NCBI GenBank assembly: GCA_018609055.1
Contig: JABAYJ010000008.1
Span: 124,001 to 188,000, forward strand
Length of the DNA: 64,000 bases
Direction: 5' to 3'
DNA from: Flavobacteriales bacterium
GTDB taxonomy: Bacteria; Bacteroidota; Bacteroidia; Flavobacteriales_D; CAJJDF01
The notes beneath the pieces were generated by a model, which was given only the letters and a program-made list of their open reading frames with translations, ran no database searches and was not told the DNA's origin. Each line of letters starts with the position of its first letter. Position 1 is the stretch's first letter. This document shows positions 18,184 to 26,922 of the stretch, piece after piece. Made by a program: the position numbers and the translations under genes.

Positions 18184-19433
18184 TGATTAGATATAACTAC
18201 ATAGTTTTTTGTCTGGTTTCAATTTTATTTATTTTTGGAACTGAAACTGTTTATGCCCAATCGGATAGCACTACCAAAGACTCTACTAATGTTTTAATTA
18301 TTGATAGTAACCGAGATAATTATCAAGTTTTGGCTGTATTTTCAGCTAATTATGGCTCTACAAATTTGAGTAATGAGTTCATGCAAAAATTACTTTTTGG
18401 AGGAGAAATTACCGAAAGACTTAAAGAGTTAGCAATTGACAAAACTAACAACAGAAATAGATTTGGGCTCGAAGTAAACTACGAAGGTCAATTTGTAGAT
18501 ATGACAGACACATTAATTAAAAAACTACCAAATTATCATTATTACATAGGCTTTGGGAGTTATAATAATATAAGTGCTTCCTACACTCGAGATTTATTTT
18601 CGACTATTTTCTACGGAAACAAACAATTTGAAGACCAAACTGCAGAACTTGGTAGATCAAATTTCACTTCTTATAAATTTGAGAAATTAACTATTGGCCT
18701 AATGAAAAAAGATTGGTCTCAATCATTTGGATTGTCTTTAATTATTGGTGACAGATTTAATTCTTTCAATTTTAGACAAGCAGATTTATATACAGCACCA
18801 GAAGGAACTGAACTTAACATGCAGTACAATGGTAAGATTCGTTTGTCTGATAACAATTCGAGAAACTTTATGTCTTTTAATGGAGCTGGAATTGGGCTAG
18901 ACTACTCTCGCCTTTTACTAAACAAAAAATATACTTTCTCAGTTACAAATTTTGGATTAATCTTTTGGGCAAGAAATACAAGATTCTCTAATACGGAGAT
19001 AAACTATGATTTTGATGGAATAGAAATTGATAATGTTTTCCAAACTGATAATGACGAAATAGTAACTAAAGCCGAAGCTATTTTACCAGAATTATTTGAT
19101 AGAAACTTTGTATCAATGCTACCAACTATTATTCGTTTTGATAAAAACTTTGATAACTCTATTCAATTTCAATCAATTTATGGAGTTCGTTATAAATTCT
19201 TTTCCAATTACTTACCCTCAGTTTATGGTGGTGGAAGTTTTCAGATAAACAAGAGTCTAAGAATTCAAGGATCTTTAGCTTGGGGTGGTTATGCAGGATT
19301 GCGAGCTGGAGTTGGCGCCTATTATTCTTACAAAAAATTTAAAGCAGGAATTGAATCTCAAAACATTACTGGATCATTTTTGAAAAGCGGAAATGGAAAT
19401 AGTATTGGTGGTTATGCTTTTTATACCTTTTAA
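18183..19433 (+). CDS. DUF5723-type outer-membrane beta-barrel protein
   Basis: A 416-residue protein with signal peptide (cleavage near TVYAQS, residue 26). The rest alternates polar and aromatic residues as membrane beta strands do. The segments SNEFMQKLLFGGEITERLKE near residue 65 and FGLEVNYEGQF near 98 match DUF5723-like proteins, which are Bacteroidota outer-membrane barrels of unknown function. It ends with a typical terminal strand, GNSIGGYAFYTF, closing in Phe. Translational overlap with the preceding lipoprotein suggests a functional pair. A T9SS cargo gene follows 3 nt later, so all three may form an operon. Confidence 0.75.
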   Translation: MIRYNYIVFCLVSILFIFGTETVYAQSDSTTKDSTNVLIIDSNRDNYQVLAVFSANYGSTNLSNEFMQKLLFGGEITERLKELAIDKTNNRNRFGLEVNYEGQFVDMTDTLIKKLPNYHYYIGFGSYNNISASYTRDLFSTIFYGNKQFEDQTAELGRSNFTSYKFEKLTIGLMKKDWSQSFGLSLIIGDRFNSFNFRQADLYTAPEGTELNMQYNGKIRLSDNNSRNFMSFNGAGIGLDYSRLLLNKKYTFSVTNFGLIFWARNTRFSNTEINYDFDGIEIDNVFQTDNDEIVTKAEAILPELFDRNFVSMLPTIIRFDKNFDNSIQFQSIYGVRYKFFSNYLPSVYGGGSFQINKSLRIQGSLAWGGYAGLRAGVGAYYSYKKFKAGIESQNITGSFLKSGNGNSIGGYAFYTF

Positions 19434-19436
19434 CTA

Positions 19437-20915
19437 ATGAAGTATCTAATTTACATATCATTCATATTCTATTTGACTCCTTTCATAGGAGCTTCTCAAA
19501 TTTCATTTGAAATAAGTTATTCTACTGGCAGAAATGACCAAGCAAGAGCTATTGTTCAAACCAATGACATTGGTTATGCAGTTGTTGGATCTACTGTAAA
19601 CTATGACGGAAATACGGATCTATATTTAATGAAAGTGGATTCTGTAGGAGCATTTCTTTGGGCAAAAAGATATGGTGGTTATGGAATGGAAAGAGGAGAA
19701 GACATTATTGAAACACATGATGGAGGGTTAGCATTTGTTGGTTACGGACAACCACATGGAGATTATGATATGTATGTATTAAGAACTGATAATATGGGTG
19801 ATACAATTTTCACCAAGTATATTGGAGATGAAAATTGGAATTTTGGTCACAGCATAATTCAAACAAGTGATAAAGGATTTGTTATAGCTGGAGAAACTTA
19901 TATAAATGGTTCACCATCTGGGTATTTAGTTAAAATAGATTCAATGGGAACTGTTGTGTGGGAAAAAACTTTTGGAGGAACACAACCTGATAAGTTTTAT
20001 GAGCTCGTACAATCATCCAATGGCGACTTTATTATGGCTGGAGAAAGCGAAAGTTTTGGAAACGGAAGACAAGCTTATGTAGTTAGAACGGATAGCTTAG
20101 GGGTCTTAATTTGGGAAAACAACTATGGAAACCCTGGAATTAACTTTGCCAAAAGTTTAGTTGAACTACCTTCTGGTGAAATTGTACTTTCTGGAGGAAG
20201 TAACACACCTCCTGAATTTGATATTGATAACTGGGGAGCAAAAATTGATAGTGCAGGATTATTCTTTCACGAGCATATCGTTACTGATTATACTTCTTCA
20301 TTACCTTTTGTACAAAATGATGACTGGAACGAAAAAGTATTTAATTACAAAGATTCTTTAGTATTTGCAGGTTTTAGAACCTTTGATTTAGCTGAACCTG
20401 GCAATATTAACTTCTATCGATACACCCAAGATATTGCATTTGGTGACAGAGGAGGGTTTCAAAAATTTATTTCTTCAAATAAGGAGATTGCTTATGATGG
20501 GCAAATGACATCAGATAATGGAATGATTTTAGCCTGTACAGGTGACTTTATGGATGGCAGCCAAGCAAATATATATTTAATAAAAGTAGATAGTAATCTT
20601 AGTAATCCTCTCCCATTTTTTAATAGTATTTCTTACCAGGATGACATTACTTCGATTAATGAACCATTGTCGCAAATGGAAATAGAAATTTATCCTAATC
20701 CAACTCAAAACGAAGTGACGATTAATTTGTCTTCTTTCAAGAATGAGAAAGTGAGGATAAGAGTGTTTGATATTTACGGTAAATTAATTCAAGATTTGCA
20801 ATCCACAAATTCAATTGAAAAAGTAGATTTTTCTAGCTCAAAATCTGGAATGTATTTGATTTCAATAGAATCAAAAGATGGAATATCTCAACAAAAAGTT
20901 ATGGTTACTAAATAA
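19437..20915 (+). CDS. T9SS-secreted repeat protein with type A sorting domain
   Basis: A 492-residue exported protein. After the signal peptide (to about residue 20) come some seven repeats of about 50 residues: GYAVVGSTVNYDGNTDLYLM, GLAFVGYGQPHGDYDMYVLR, GFVIAGETYINGSPSGYLVK, and so on. Each carries a D-x-Y-L-x-K-x-D core, predicting a beta-propeller. Residues 408-492 form the type A T9SS C-terminal domain, with EIYPNPTQNEVTI at the start and KVMVTK at the end. That signal directs export through the outer membrane and usually surface attachment or release. It converges with an M16 peptidase gene, overlapping by 8 nt. Confidence 0.87.
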   Translation: MKYLIYISFIFYLTPFIGASQISFEISYSTGRNDQARAIVQTNDIGYAVVGSTVNYDGNTDLYLMKVDSVGAFLWAKRYGGYGMERGEDIIETHDGGLAFVGYGQPHGDYDMYVLRTDNMGDTIFTKYIGDENWNFGHSIIQTSDKGFVIAGETYINGSPSGYLVKIDSMGTVVWEKTFGGTQPDKFYELVQSSNGDFIMAGESESFGNGRQAYVVRTDSLGVLIWENNYGNPGINFAKSLVELPSGEIVLSGGSNTPPEFDIDNWGAKIDSAGLFFHEHIVTDYTSSLPFVQNDDWNEKVFNYKDSLVFAGFRTFDLAEPGNINFYRYTQDIAFGDRGGFQKFISSNKEIAYDGQMTSDNGMILACTGDFMDGSQANIYLIKVDSNLSNPLPFFNSISYQDDITSINEPLSQMEIEIYPNPTQNEVTINLSSFKNEKVRIRVFDIYGKLIQDLQSTNSIEKVDFSSSKSGMYLISIESKDGISQQKVMVTK

Positions 20916-22140
20916 AAGTAAGCATACTGCAATTCTCTTTTATTAAAATCTCGTTAGCGATTTCCAAAACATTTTCGCTAGTAATAGCATCAATTTTTTC
21001 GAAAATTTCCAGATTAGTATCCACCTTATCAAATAACAATAACGACTTCCCTAAAGCAAGCATAAGTCCTACTCTATTCTCCTGAGCCAATGCAATATGT
21101 CCTTTAAGTTGTTGCTTTGCTAAGTGTAACTGATTCACACCTAATTTTTTATTTTTGAGAACTTCAAACTCTTTGTAAATCAACTTTACAATTTTTGAAT
21201 GGAATTTTTTTTCAGCACTAAAGTAAACCTGAAAAATTCCTGTATCGAAATAAGGGATGTAATTGGATTCAATGCTGTAAGTTAACCCGTATTTCTCTCT
21301 AATATTTAAATTCAAACGGTTGTTAAGCCCTTGTCCTCCAAGCACATTGTTTAGTAAAATTAATCCTCTGCGTTTTTCGTTATGCATGTCATAAGCCATG
21401 TTACCTATCATAGTATGAACTTGATGAGTATCTCTTGTTAGCTCTAACTTAGTTGGTTCGTAAGAATAAATAATCTCTTTATTGGTATTCGCTTTTTTAT
21501 CAAAAGCATGTCCAAAGTGTTTTTCACAAAGCCTTTCAAATTTCTCTGTTTTTATATTCCCAACTGAGCTTATCGCAATATTTTTAGGATGATAATTTCT
21601 CTCAACAAATCTCAAAATATCATCTCTTGTAAATGACTTAACACTTTCTATCGTACCCAAAATATTTCGCCCAATTGCTTGGCCTTTATAAACTTGTTCT
21701 TCAAAATCATCAAAAATCTGTTCAGATGGAGAATCCATATAGGAATTTATCTCATCAATAATCACATCCTTTTCTTTCTGAATTTCATGATCAGAAAAAG
21801 TAGAATTAAATAAAATATCCGAAATTAATTCAATTGCTCTTTCGTAGTAAACATTAAGGAAAGAACCGTAAATACAGGTTTCCTCTTTGGTTGTGTAAGC
21901 GTTTAATTCTCCACCTACTGCATCCAATCTACTTAATATATGAAATGGTTTACGCTTAGTGGTTCCTTTAAAAATACAATGTTCTATAAAATGTGCTAAA
22001 CCTTGTTCATTTTCCAATTCATCACGGGAACCTGCTTTTATGGTAATACCAAAATGCGATACTTCAGATGAATCCAACTGCTGATGAATTCCGGCAATGC
22101 CGTTTGATAAATAAAATTGATTCAAATTTTCCACATGCAA
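20908..22140 (-). CDS. M16 family zinc peptidase
   Basis: An insulinase/processing-peptidase family metalloprotease of 410 residues, holding the usual two homologous halves. The inverted zinc motif HFIEH is at residues 46-50, with the distal ligand region DVIIDEINSY near 124. GGELNAYTTKEETCIYGS near residue 71 is a strong family segment. The second half is the catalytically silent M16_C domain, with the typical GGQGLNNRLNLNIREKYGLTYSI near 270. No signal peptide is visible, so it is probably cytoplasmic. Start uncertain: TTG 22140 overlaps a TAnnTTTG-like sequence, and a slightly later start is possible. Confidence 0.9.
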   Translation of the reverse strand: MHVENLNQFYLSNGIAGIHQQLDSSEVSHFGITIKAGSRDELENEQGLAHFIEHCIFKGTTKRKPFHILSRLDAVGGELNAYTTKEETCIYGSFLNVYYERAIELISDILFNSTFSDHEIQKEKDVIIDEINSYMDSPSEQIFDDFEEQVYKGQAIGRNILGTIESVKSFTRDDILRFVERNYHPKNIAISSVGNIKTEKFERLCEKHFGHAFDKKANTNKEIIYSYEPTKLELTRDTHQVHTMIGNMAYDMHNEKRRGLILLNNVLGGQGLNNRLNLNIREKYGLTYSIESNYIPYFDTGIFQVYFSAEKKFHSKIVKLIYKEFEVLKNKKLGVNQLHLAKQQLKGHIALAQENRVGLMLALGKSLLLFDKVDTNLEIFEKIDAITSENVLEIANEILIKENCSMLTFI

Positions 22141-22240
22141 AGATAGAATTTAGTATTGTAGTTTATCTAATTTTCTCGAACTTCCATTTTTCGTCCATTT
22201 ATCCTCTATTAATACTAAGTTTTAATTATTTTTACTGATA

Positions 22241-22975
22241 ATGAAGAATATAGAAATAAGAACCTCCAACAATGTGGCAATTCAATATGAATTGGCAAAT
22301 GTGGGGCAAAGAATATTGGCTTCATTACTCGATTTTCTCATCATATTTGGATATTCACTAATCTGTAGTTTAGTAAGTATTGTATTTACTTTTAATTTGG
22401 AATCTAGCGGAGATGCTATTTATTGGATTATGTTATTTCCTGTTGTTACCTTTTATAATTTAGTGAGCGAAATCTATTTTGATGGACAAACTCTTGGTAA
22501 AAAAATACTGAAACTTCGTGTAATTAAAGTGAATGGTGAACTGCCAACAGTAAACGATTATTTCCTAAGATGGACGTACAGAATAGTTGATATTTATATC
22601 TCTTTTGGAGCTTTAGCAGCTATTTTTATTGCCTCTTCTGATAAGAGCCAAAGATTGGGAGATTTATCGGCAAACACTACCATTATTAAGCTTGAGCCAG
22701 AAACTCAATACGGAATAAAAGACATTCTGAAAATAGGAGTTAAAAAAGACTACGAACCAACTTACCTCAATGTAACTCTGTTATCAGATGAAGATATGTT
22801 GCTGATTAAGAATACTATTGATAGAGTTCAGAGGCTTCCTAATAAAGCAAACAAACAATTTGCAAGAGAATTAATTGACAAAACAAGAGAACTTTTAGGA
22901 ATAGACAACCGACCTAAACATGGTATCAAATTTTTAAAAACTCTTTTAAAAGATTACATCATTTTAACTAGATAA
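22241..22975 (+). CDS. RDD family membrane protein
   Basis: A 244-residue protein. The RDD domain occupies residues 15-155, beginning ANVGQRILASLLDFLIIFGY: the family's R-x-x-A-x-x-x-D pattern is here R-I-L-A-S-L-L-D. Three membrane helices follow (about 23-45, 60-80 and 110-130), with DGQTLGKKILKLRVI between the second and third. The C-terminal 90 residues are soluble and charged. RDD proteins are poorly understood and include putative transporters. It is followed 7 nt later by rsmI, so the two may be expressed together. Confidence 0.85.
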   Translation: MKNIEIRTSNNVAIQYELANVGQRILASLLDFLIIFGYSLICSLVSIVFTFNLESSGDAIYWIMLFPVVTFYNLVSEIYFDGQTLGKKILKLRVIKVNGELPTVNDYFLRWTYRIVDIYISFGALAAIFIASSDKSQRLGDLSANTTIIKLEPETQYGIKDILKIGVKKDYEPTYLNVTLLSDEDMLLIKNTIDRVQRLPNKANKQFARELIDKTRELLGIDNRPKHGIKFLKTLLKDYIILTR

Positions 22976-22982
22976 AAAGCTC

Positions 22983-23660
22983 ATGACAGGAAAATTATTT
23001 TTGGTCCCTACTCCTATCGGAAATCTTGAAGACATTACTTTCAGAGCGATTCGCGTACTGAAGGAAGTTTCGCTAATCCTTTGTGAGGACACACGAGTTA
23101 GCGGTAAGTTATTGAAGCATTTTGAAATCGGTACTCCACTAAAACCATTTCATCAGCACAATGAACATCAATTAGTTGCCGAAATGACTCGCCAATTAAA
23201 GTTAGGTCAATCGTTTGCACTTATCTCTGATGCTGGTTCTCCAGGAATATCGGATCCAGGATTTTTATTGGTGCGTAAATGCTTGGAAGAAGGTGTAGAA
23301 ATAGAATCATTACCAGGAGCAACTGCACTTATTCCTGCATTGGTAAACTCTGGCTTACCAAGTGATAGATTTGTTTTTGAAGGTTTTTTACCTCAAAAAA
23401 AAGGGCGTAACAAACGAATGGAAGCTCTATTAGAAGAAACTAAAACCATTGTGTTTTACGAATCACCTTATCGTGTGGTTAAGACATTCAAACTATTCAA
23501 AGAGTTTTTTGGCGGAGAACGCAGAGCATCATACTCACGTGAAATAACCAAACTACACGAAGAAACATTTAGAGGTACTGTGGATGAAGTAATTGCTCAT
23601 TTGGAAGCTAAAGCTGCTATTAAAGGGGAGTTTGTATTAGTGTTGGAAGGGGAAAATTAA
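22983..23660 (+). CDS. rsmI: 16S rRNA (cytidine-1402-2'-O)-methyltransferase
   Basis: Methylates the ribose of C1402 in the ribosomal decoding centre, using S-adenosylmethionine. At 225 residues it belongs to the tetrapyrrole-methylase fold. The N-terminal LFLVPTPIGNLEDITFRAI, ILCEDTRVSGKLL near 36 and ALISDAGSPGISDPG near 80 are RsmI signatures. SLPGATALIPALVNSGLPSD near 117 and FVFEGFLPQKKGRN near 137 follow. It ends near residue 225 without the extra C-terminal RsmI domain of some Proteobacteria. The gene is packed between an RDD gene and a small Imm17-like gene. Confidence 0.95.
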   Translation: MTGKLFLVPTPIGNLEDITFRAIRVLKEVSLILCEDTRVSGKLLKHFEIGTPLKPFHQHNEHQLVAEMTRQLKLGQSFALISDAGSPGISDPGFLLVRKCLEEGVEIESLPGATALIPALVNSGLPSDRFVFEGFLPQKKGRNKRMEALLEETKTIVFYESPYRVVKTFKLFKEFFGGERRASYSREITKLHEETFRGTVDEVIAHLEAKAAIKGEFVLVLEGEN

Positions 23661-23666
23661 AGAATT

Positions 23667-23879
23667 ATGGGAGATGGTGAAAATACATGGATAGCAATAT
23701 TTATATGCTTAGCTGGATGTTTTTCTATTCTAGGTAGTATTTTTAATTGGGGGTTTTTCTTTGAAAGTAGAAAAGCAGAACTCTTTTTAAAGTTACTTGG
23801 AAGAAAAGGTGCCAGAATATTTTATGTTCTTTTAGGAATGGTTTTAATCTTTATGGGGTACAATTTAATCAATAGTTAA
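23667..23879 (+). CDS. Small two-helix membrane protein, Imm17-like
   Basis: A 70-residue protein with two membrane helices (about residues 7-29 and 48-67), separated by a short basic loop. The loop segment NWGFFFESRKAELFLKLLGRKGARIFYVLLG, given here only through NWGFFFESRKA and GRKGARIFYVLLG, resembles the immunity protein 17 family. Imm17 was named from polymorphic-toxin loci, but no toxin gene is adjacent, and many Bacteroidota carry such proteins as lone genes. It lies 6 nt after rsmI and 11 nt before a SpoU methyltransferase gene, so it seems part of that unit. Immunity function is not supported by this context. Confidence 0.65.
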   Translation: MGDGENTWIAIFICLAGCFSILGSIFNWGFFFESRKAELFLKLLGRKGARIFYVLLGMVLIFMGYNLINS

Positions 23880-23890
23880 ACTAAATCCAT

Positions 23891-24391
23891 TTGCCAGTCC
23901 AACTAACACATACCGAAGTAACTAATACTAAAACAAACAAGGAACTAATTGTAGTTGCCGAAGAAATTCGTTCGCCCGATAATGTGGGGATGATATTAAG
24001 AGTTTCTGAAGCTTTTGGGTGCAAAAAAGTTATCTTCCTTGGTGACACAGCCAATTTGGAAAACCGAAGAGTAAAACGAACTGCTCGCAGTGCTGACAAA
24101 GAACTTGAAGTCATTTTTAATCAAGATTCAAATCAAGTAATTAGCCATCTTAAAGAAGAAAATTTTAAACTAATTGGTCTAGAAATTACTGATGATAGTC
24201 AGCCTTTAAAAGGCTTTGATTTCTCTATCACAAACAAAATAGCCATATTCATTGGTAACGAAAGAAACGGAATAGATTTCCCAATTCTAAAAGAAATGGA
24301 CTCAATCTTACATTTTGATTTATTTGGAAAAAATTCCTCAATCAATGTGGTAAACGCACTTTCGGTAGCTCTATATGAGATTACTAGGTAA
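23891..24391 (+). CDS. SpoU/TrmH-family RNA 2'-O-methyltransferase
   Basis: A 166-residue SPOUT-fold enzyme, close to the minimal catalytic length. Motif 1 is IRSPDNVGMILRVSEAFG (residues about 27-44), with the N-x-G-x-x-x-R core at the catalytic Arg. Motif 2 is IFIGNERNGI near 122 and motif 3 is SSINVVNALSVALYE near 147. The substrate may be tRNA or rRNA; the sequence alone does not tell. There is no N-terminal RNA-binding extension as in RlmB. Translation probably begins at TTG 23891, as no ATG lies upstream in frame. It follows rsmI closely, suggesting a small RNA-modification cluster. Confidence 0.88.
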   Translation: MPVQLTHTEVTNTKTNKELIVVAEEIRSPDNVGMILRVSEAFGCKKVIFLGDTANLENRRVKRTARSADKELEVIFNQDSNQVISHLKEENFKLIGLEITDDSQPLKGFDFSITNKIAIFIGNERNGIDFPILKEMDSILHFDLFGKNSSINVVNALSVALYEITR

Positions 24392-24463
24392 AAAATTATT
24401 AAACAATAATTTACCTACATTTGTAATTGCTGCTGTTTTGTAGCGAACCCGTGAAACCAATTC

Positions 24464-25228
24464 ATGTCCAAACTTCCTGAAGAAAATCAATTCTTTGATG
24501 TCTCCGATTATGGCAGACCTGTTGCAAGAGCTATTGCTAATTCGTTAAAAAACACCTCTACTACTCCAATCCATGTTACGCTTTGGTTTGTAGTTGCAGG
24601 AATTATTGCTCTCTTTTTTATTTATAAAGAGTGGTTTGTTTTAGCTACCATTTTCTTAGTATTAAAATCAATATTAGATGCTGCAGATGGTGAACTAGCA
24701 AGGGTTAAAAATACTCCATCCTACACTGGAAGGTATTTGGATTCTGTTTCGGATATTATTCTTAATCTGTTCCTCTTAACTCTAATAGGAATTACCAACA
24801 ATGACCATTGGTGGTGGATTGCACTTGCTTTTATTGGTTTACAATTACAAGGAACACTTTACAATTATTACTATGTAATCCTTCGAAACATTCATGGTGG
24901 CGATACAACTAGCCGAATAATTGAAGGAAAAACTCCAGTAGCTTTTGATATTGAAAAACAATCTCATGTCAACATCCTTTTTGGGATGTATAAGTTCTGT
25001 TACGGAATTTTCGATTTCGTTATTTACAAGCTAGATGCTTCTGCTCAAAAAACTAAGAACCTTCCTAATTGGTTTATGACTCTTGTATCCTTTTATGGCT
25101 TAGGGTTTCAACTTTTATTCATTGGGGTTCTATTAATAGCAGGATTAAAAGCTTTTGTACTTCCTATACTAGTAATTTATTCTTTTGGAATTCCTGTGTT
25201 CATTGTAATCCGAAAGTTTTTTCTGTAA
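24464..25228 (+). CDS. CDP-alcohol phosphatidyltransferase family enzyme
   Basis: An integral membrane enzyme of 254 residues that transfers a phosphatidyl or related group from a CDP-alcohol to a second alcohol. The family motif D-G-x2-A-R-x8-G-x3-D-x3-D is complete at about residues 74-96 (DGELARVKNTPSYTGRYLDS then VSD), giving the metal-binding Asp residues. About five or six helices surround it. The substrate is not evident: the N-terminus and the helix 4 loop do not match PgsA or Pcs types that I recognise. The gene follows the methyltransferase after 72 nt. Confidence 0.88.
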   Translation: MSKLPEENQFFDVSDYGRPVARAIANSLKNTSTTPIHVTLWFVVAGIIALFFIYKEWFVLATIFLVLKSILDAADGELARVKNTPSYTGRYLDSVSDIILNLFLLTLIGITNNDHWWWIALAFIGLQLQGTLYNYYYVILRNIHGGDTTSRIIEGKTPVAFDIEKQSHVNILFGMYKFCYGIFDFVIYKLDASAQKTKNLPNWFMTLVSFYGLGFQLLFIGVLLIAGLKAFVLPILVIYSFGIPVFIVIRKFFL

Positions 25229-25263
25229 AGTCATACTATATTACTAATTGATATATTTACTTT

Positions 25264-26761
25264 ATGAAAAAACGGTTACTATTAATATTATTGGTTATTT
25301 GCTCATTAAATTCATTCTGTCAAGATTTATCTTTTGGTTTGGTAATTAACGATACTTCTAATCATCCTATGCAGGCAATTTCAAAACCTGGTTATTTGGA
25401 TACAATTATTAACCCTTCTTTTGGAACAAAAATTAGAAGAATAACAAATGCTGGAGCAGGTAATGTAATTGTACCAATGAACAGTACAGTTCAAGCTTGG
25501 AATTCAGATGAATCATATATGATATTATATAACCAGACAAACTCAAACCACATTTTGCTTAATGGAATGAACTATGCTCCAATAAGAGCATTAACTGATG
25601 TTAACCCTATTGATTTAGAATTAATTTATTGGGATTTTAATGACCCTCAGGTTTTTTATTACCCAGAAAAAAACACTTTTAATTTCATAAAATACACGGT
25701 AAATACTTCTACTAAAACAGTAGTTTTTAATCTTGATTCTGTTACTTCCTGTAATGGTTCTTTTACTATGGGGAATGATGTGCAAATGATGTCTTGGGAC
25801 TCGGATGTGGTATCATTTAGATGCAATAACGATACTGCCTATTATTATAAGATATCAACTCAAACAATTACCAAATTTGCAATTAGCACTTTGCGAAATA
25901 TTGCTCCAATGGTAGCACCAAGTGGAAATTTGTTTTTACATGATTCTAAAGTTTATGACACTTCAGGCAGTTATAAACTTAGCTTAAACGAAAGTAGTAC
26001 AGAACATTCATGTATGGGGAGATTATTTAACGGAAGAGATGCCCATTTTACAGTAGCATTTGCACAAGGACCAAATGGTGGTTGTATTGGCGATATAATT
26101 GCACATGATTTGGATAATGGATATTGTTATGATATTATTAGCCCAAGCAGAGGATACAATTACACTCAATCAGGAGATCAAATATCAGCTTTGGCTCATA
26201 AAAATACCGAAGGTGGATGGGTAGCTGCATCTATGATGGGTTACGCCAAGGATGGGCAATCACTTTTAGATCAGGAACTTGTAATCGCAAAAGCAGAAGA
26301 TGGAAACGTAAAAGTATGCAGAATTGGGCATCACAGAAGTGACGAAGATGATTGGAATTACTGGGGGAGAACCTCATGCAGTTATTAGTCCTACTGGAAC
26401 TAGAGTGTTGTATGCATCAGACTGGAGCGGAGCTCAAGATGGACATTCGATAGATTGTTATGTAGTTGAATTACCAATTAACGTTTCATTCGTTAATTCG
26501 TTAATAGAGGAATCTTCCATCAACCACACTATTTACCCAAACCCTTCTGATAATATAGCTGTAGTTGAATTTGATAATAAAAATAACCTATCATTTTCTT
26601 ATAGTTTATTCAACTTTCAGGGACAATTAGTAGCTAATGAAATTGAGCAAAACTCTTCTAGCTTTTCTATTAATAAGGATGATTTACCTGAAGGAGTTTA
26701 CTTTTACTCACTGATTTTTAGTGATGGTTCTTTTTTAAATGGGAAAATAATTTTCAATTAA
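25264..26761 (+). pseudogene. T9SS-secreted protein split by a +1 frameshift at a G5 run
   Basis: Frame 1 (25264-26388) encodes a signal peptide and about 365 residues of a beta-propeller-like exoprotein ending ...DEDDWNYWG. Frame 2 continues without loss of sense as EPHAVISPTGTRVLYASDW, then a type A T9SS C-terminal domain with TIYPNPSDN and KIIFN at the end. The switch falls at GGGGG (26363-26367); four Gs would restore one frame of about 498 residues. Without the C-terminal domain the product could not use the T9SS. It may be a real lesion, a phase-variable tract or a sequencing error; codon use looks intact on both sides, so the break is recent or false. The domain family is not recognised. 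Confidence 0.85.
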
Positions 26762-26771
26762 AATAGAACTC

Positions 26772-26796
26772 AAACCTATCAACCCCGTATAGGTTT
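26772..26796. terminator. Weak hairpin after the frameshifted T9SS gene
   Basis: AAACCTAT (26772-26779) pairs with ATAGGTTT (26789-26796) around a 9-nt loop. Only three Ts follow, so it may be a weak terminator or a chance fold. Confidence 0.4.
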
Positions 26797-26874
26797 CATA
26801 ATATAAAATACCGCTTATACTTTAAGAGCAACTATTCAACTAAAGTTAACATACATTTAATCGAAACCATTAAA

Positions 26875-26902
26875 TTGAACTTTATAATAAATACTATCTT
26901 TG
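26875..26902 (+). promoter_or_regulatory. Promoter of the phosphoglucomutase gene
   Basis: TTG (26875-26877), a 17-nt spacer and TATCTTTG (26895-26902) match the Bacteroidota consensus exactly. The ATG is 20 nt downstream. Confidence 0.75.
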
Positions 26903-26922
26903 GATATAATTAATAAACGACT

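Noticed and set aside
22138..22145. TATCTTTG element at the M16 peptidase start
   Set aside because: It overlaps the proposed start codon and has no TTG partner at the usual distance, so it may be chance.
23667..23879. Toxin-immunity pair around the Imm17-like gene
   Set aside because: No toxin-like gene is adjacent; the neighbours are RNA methyltransferases.
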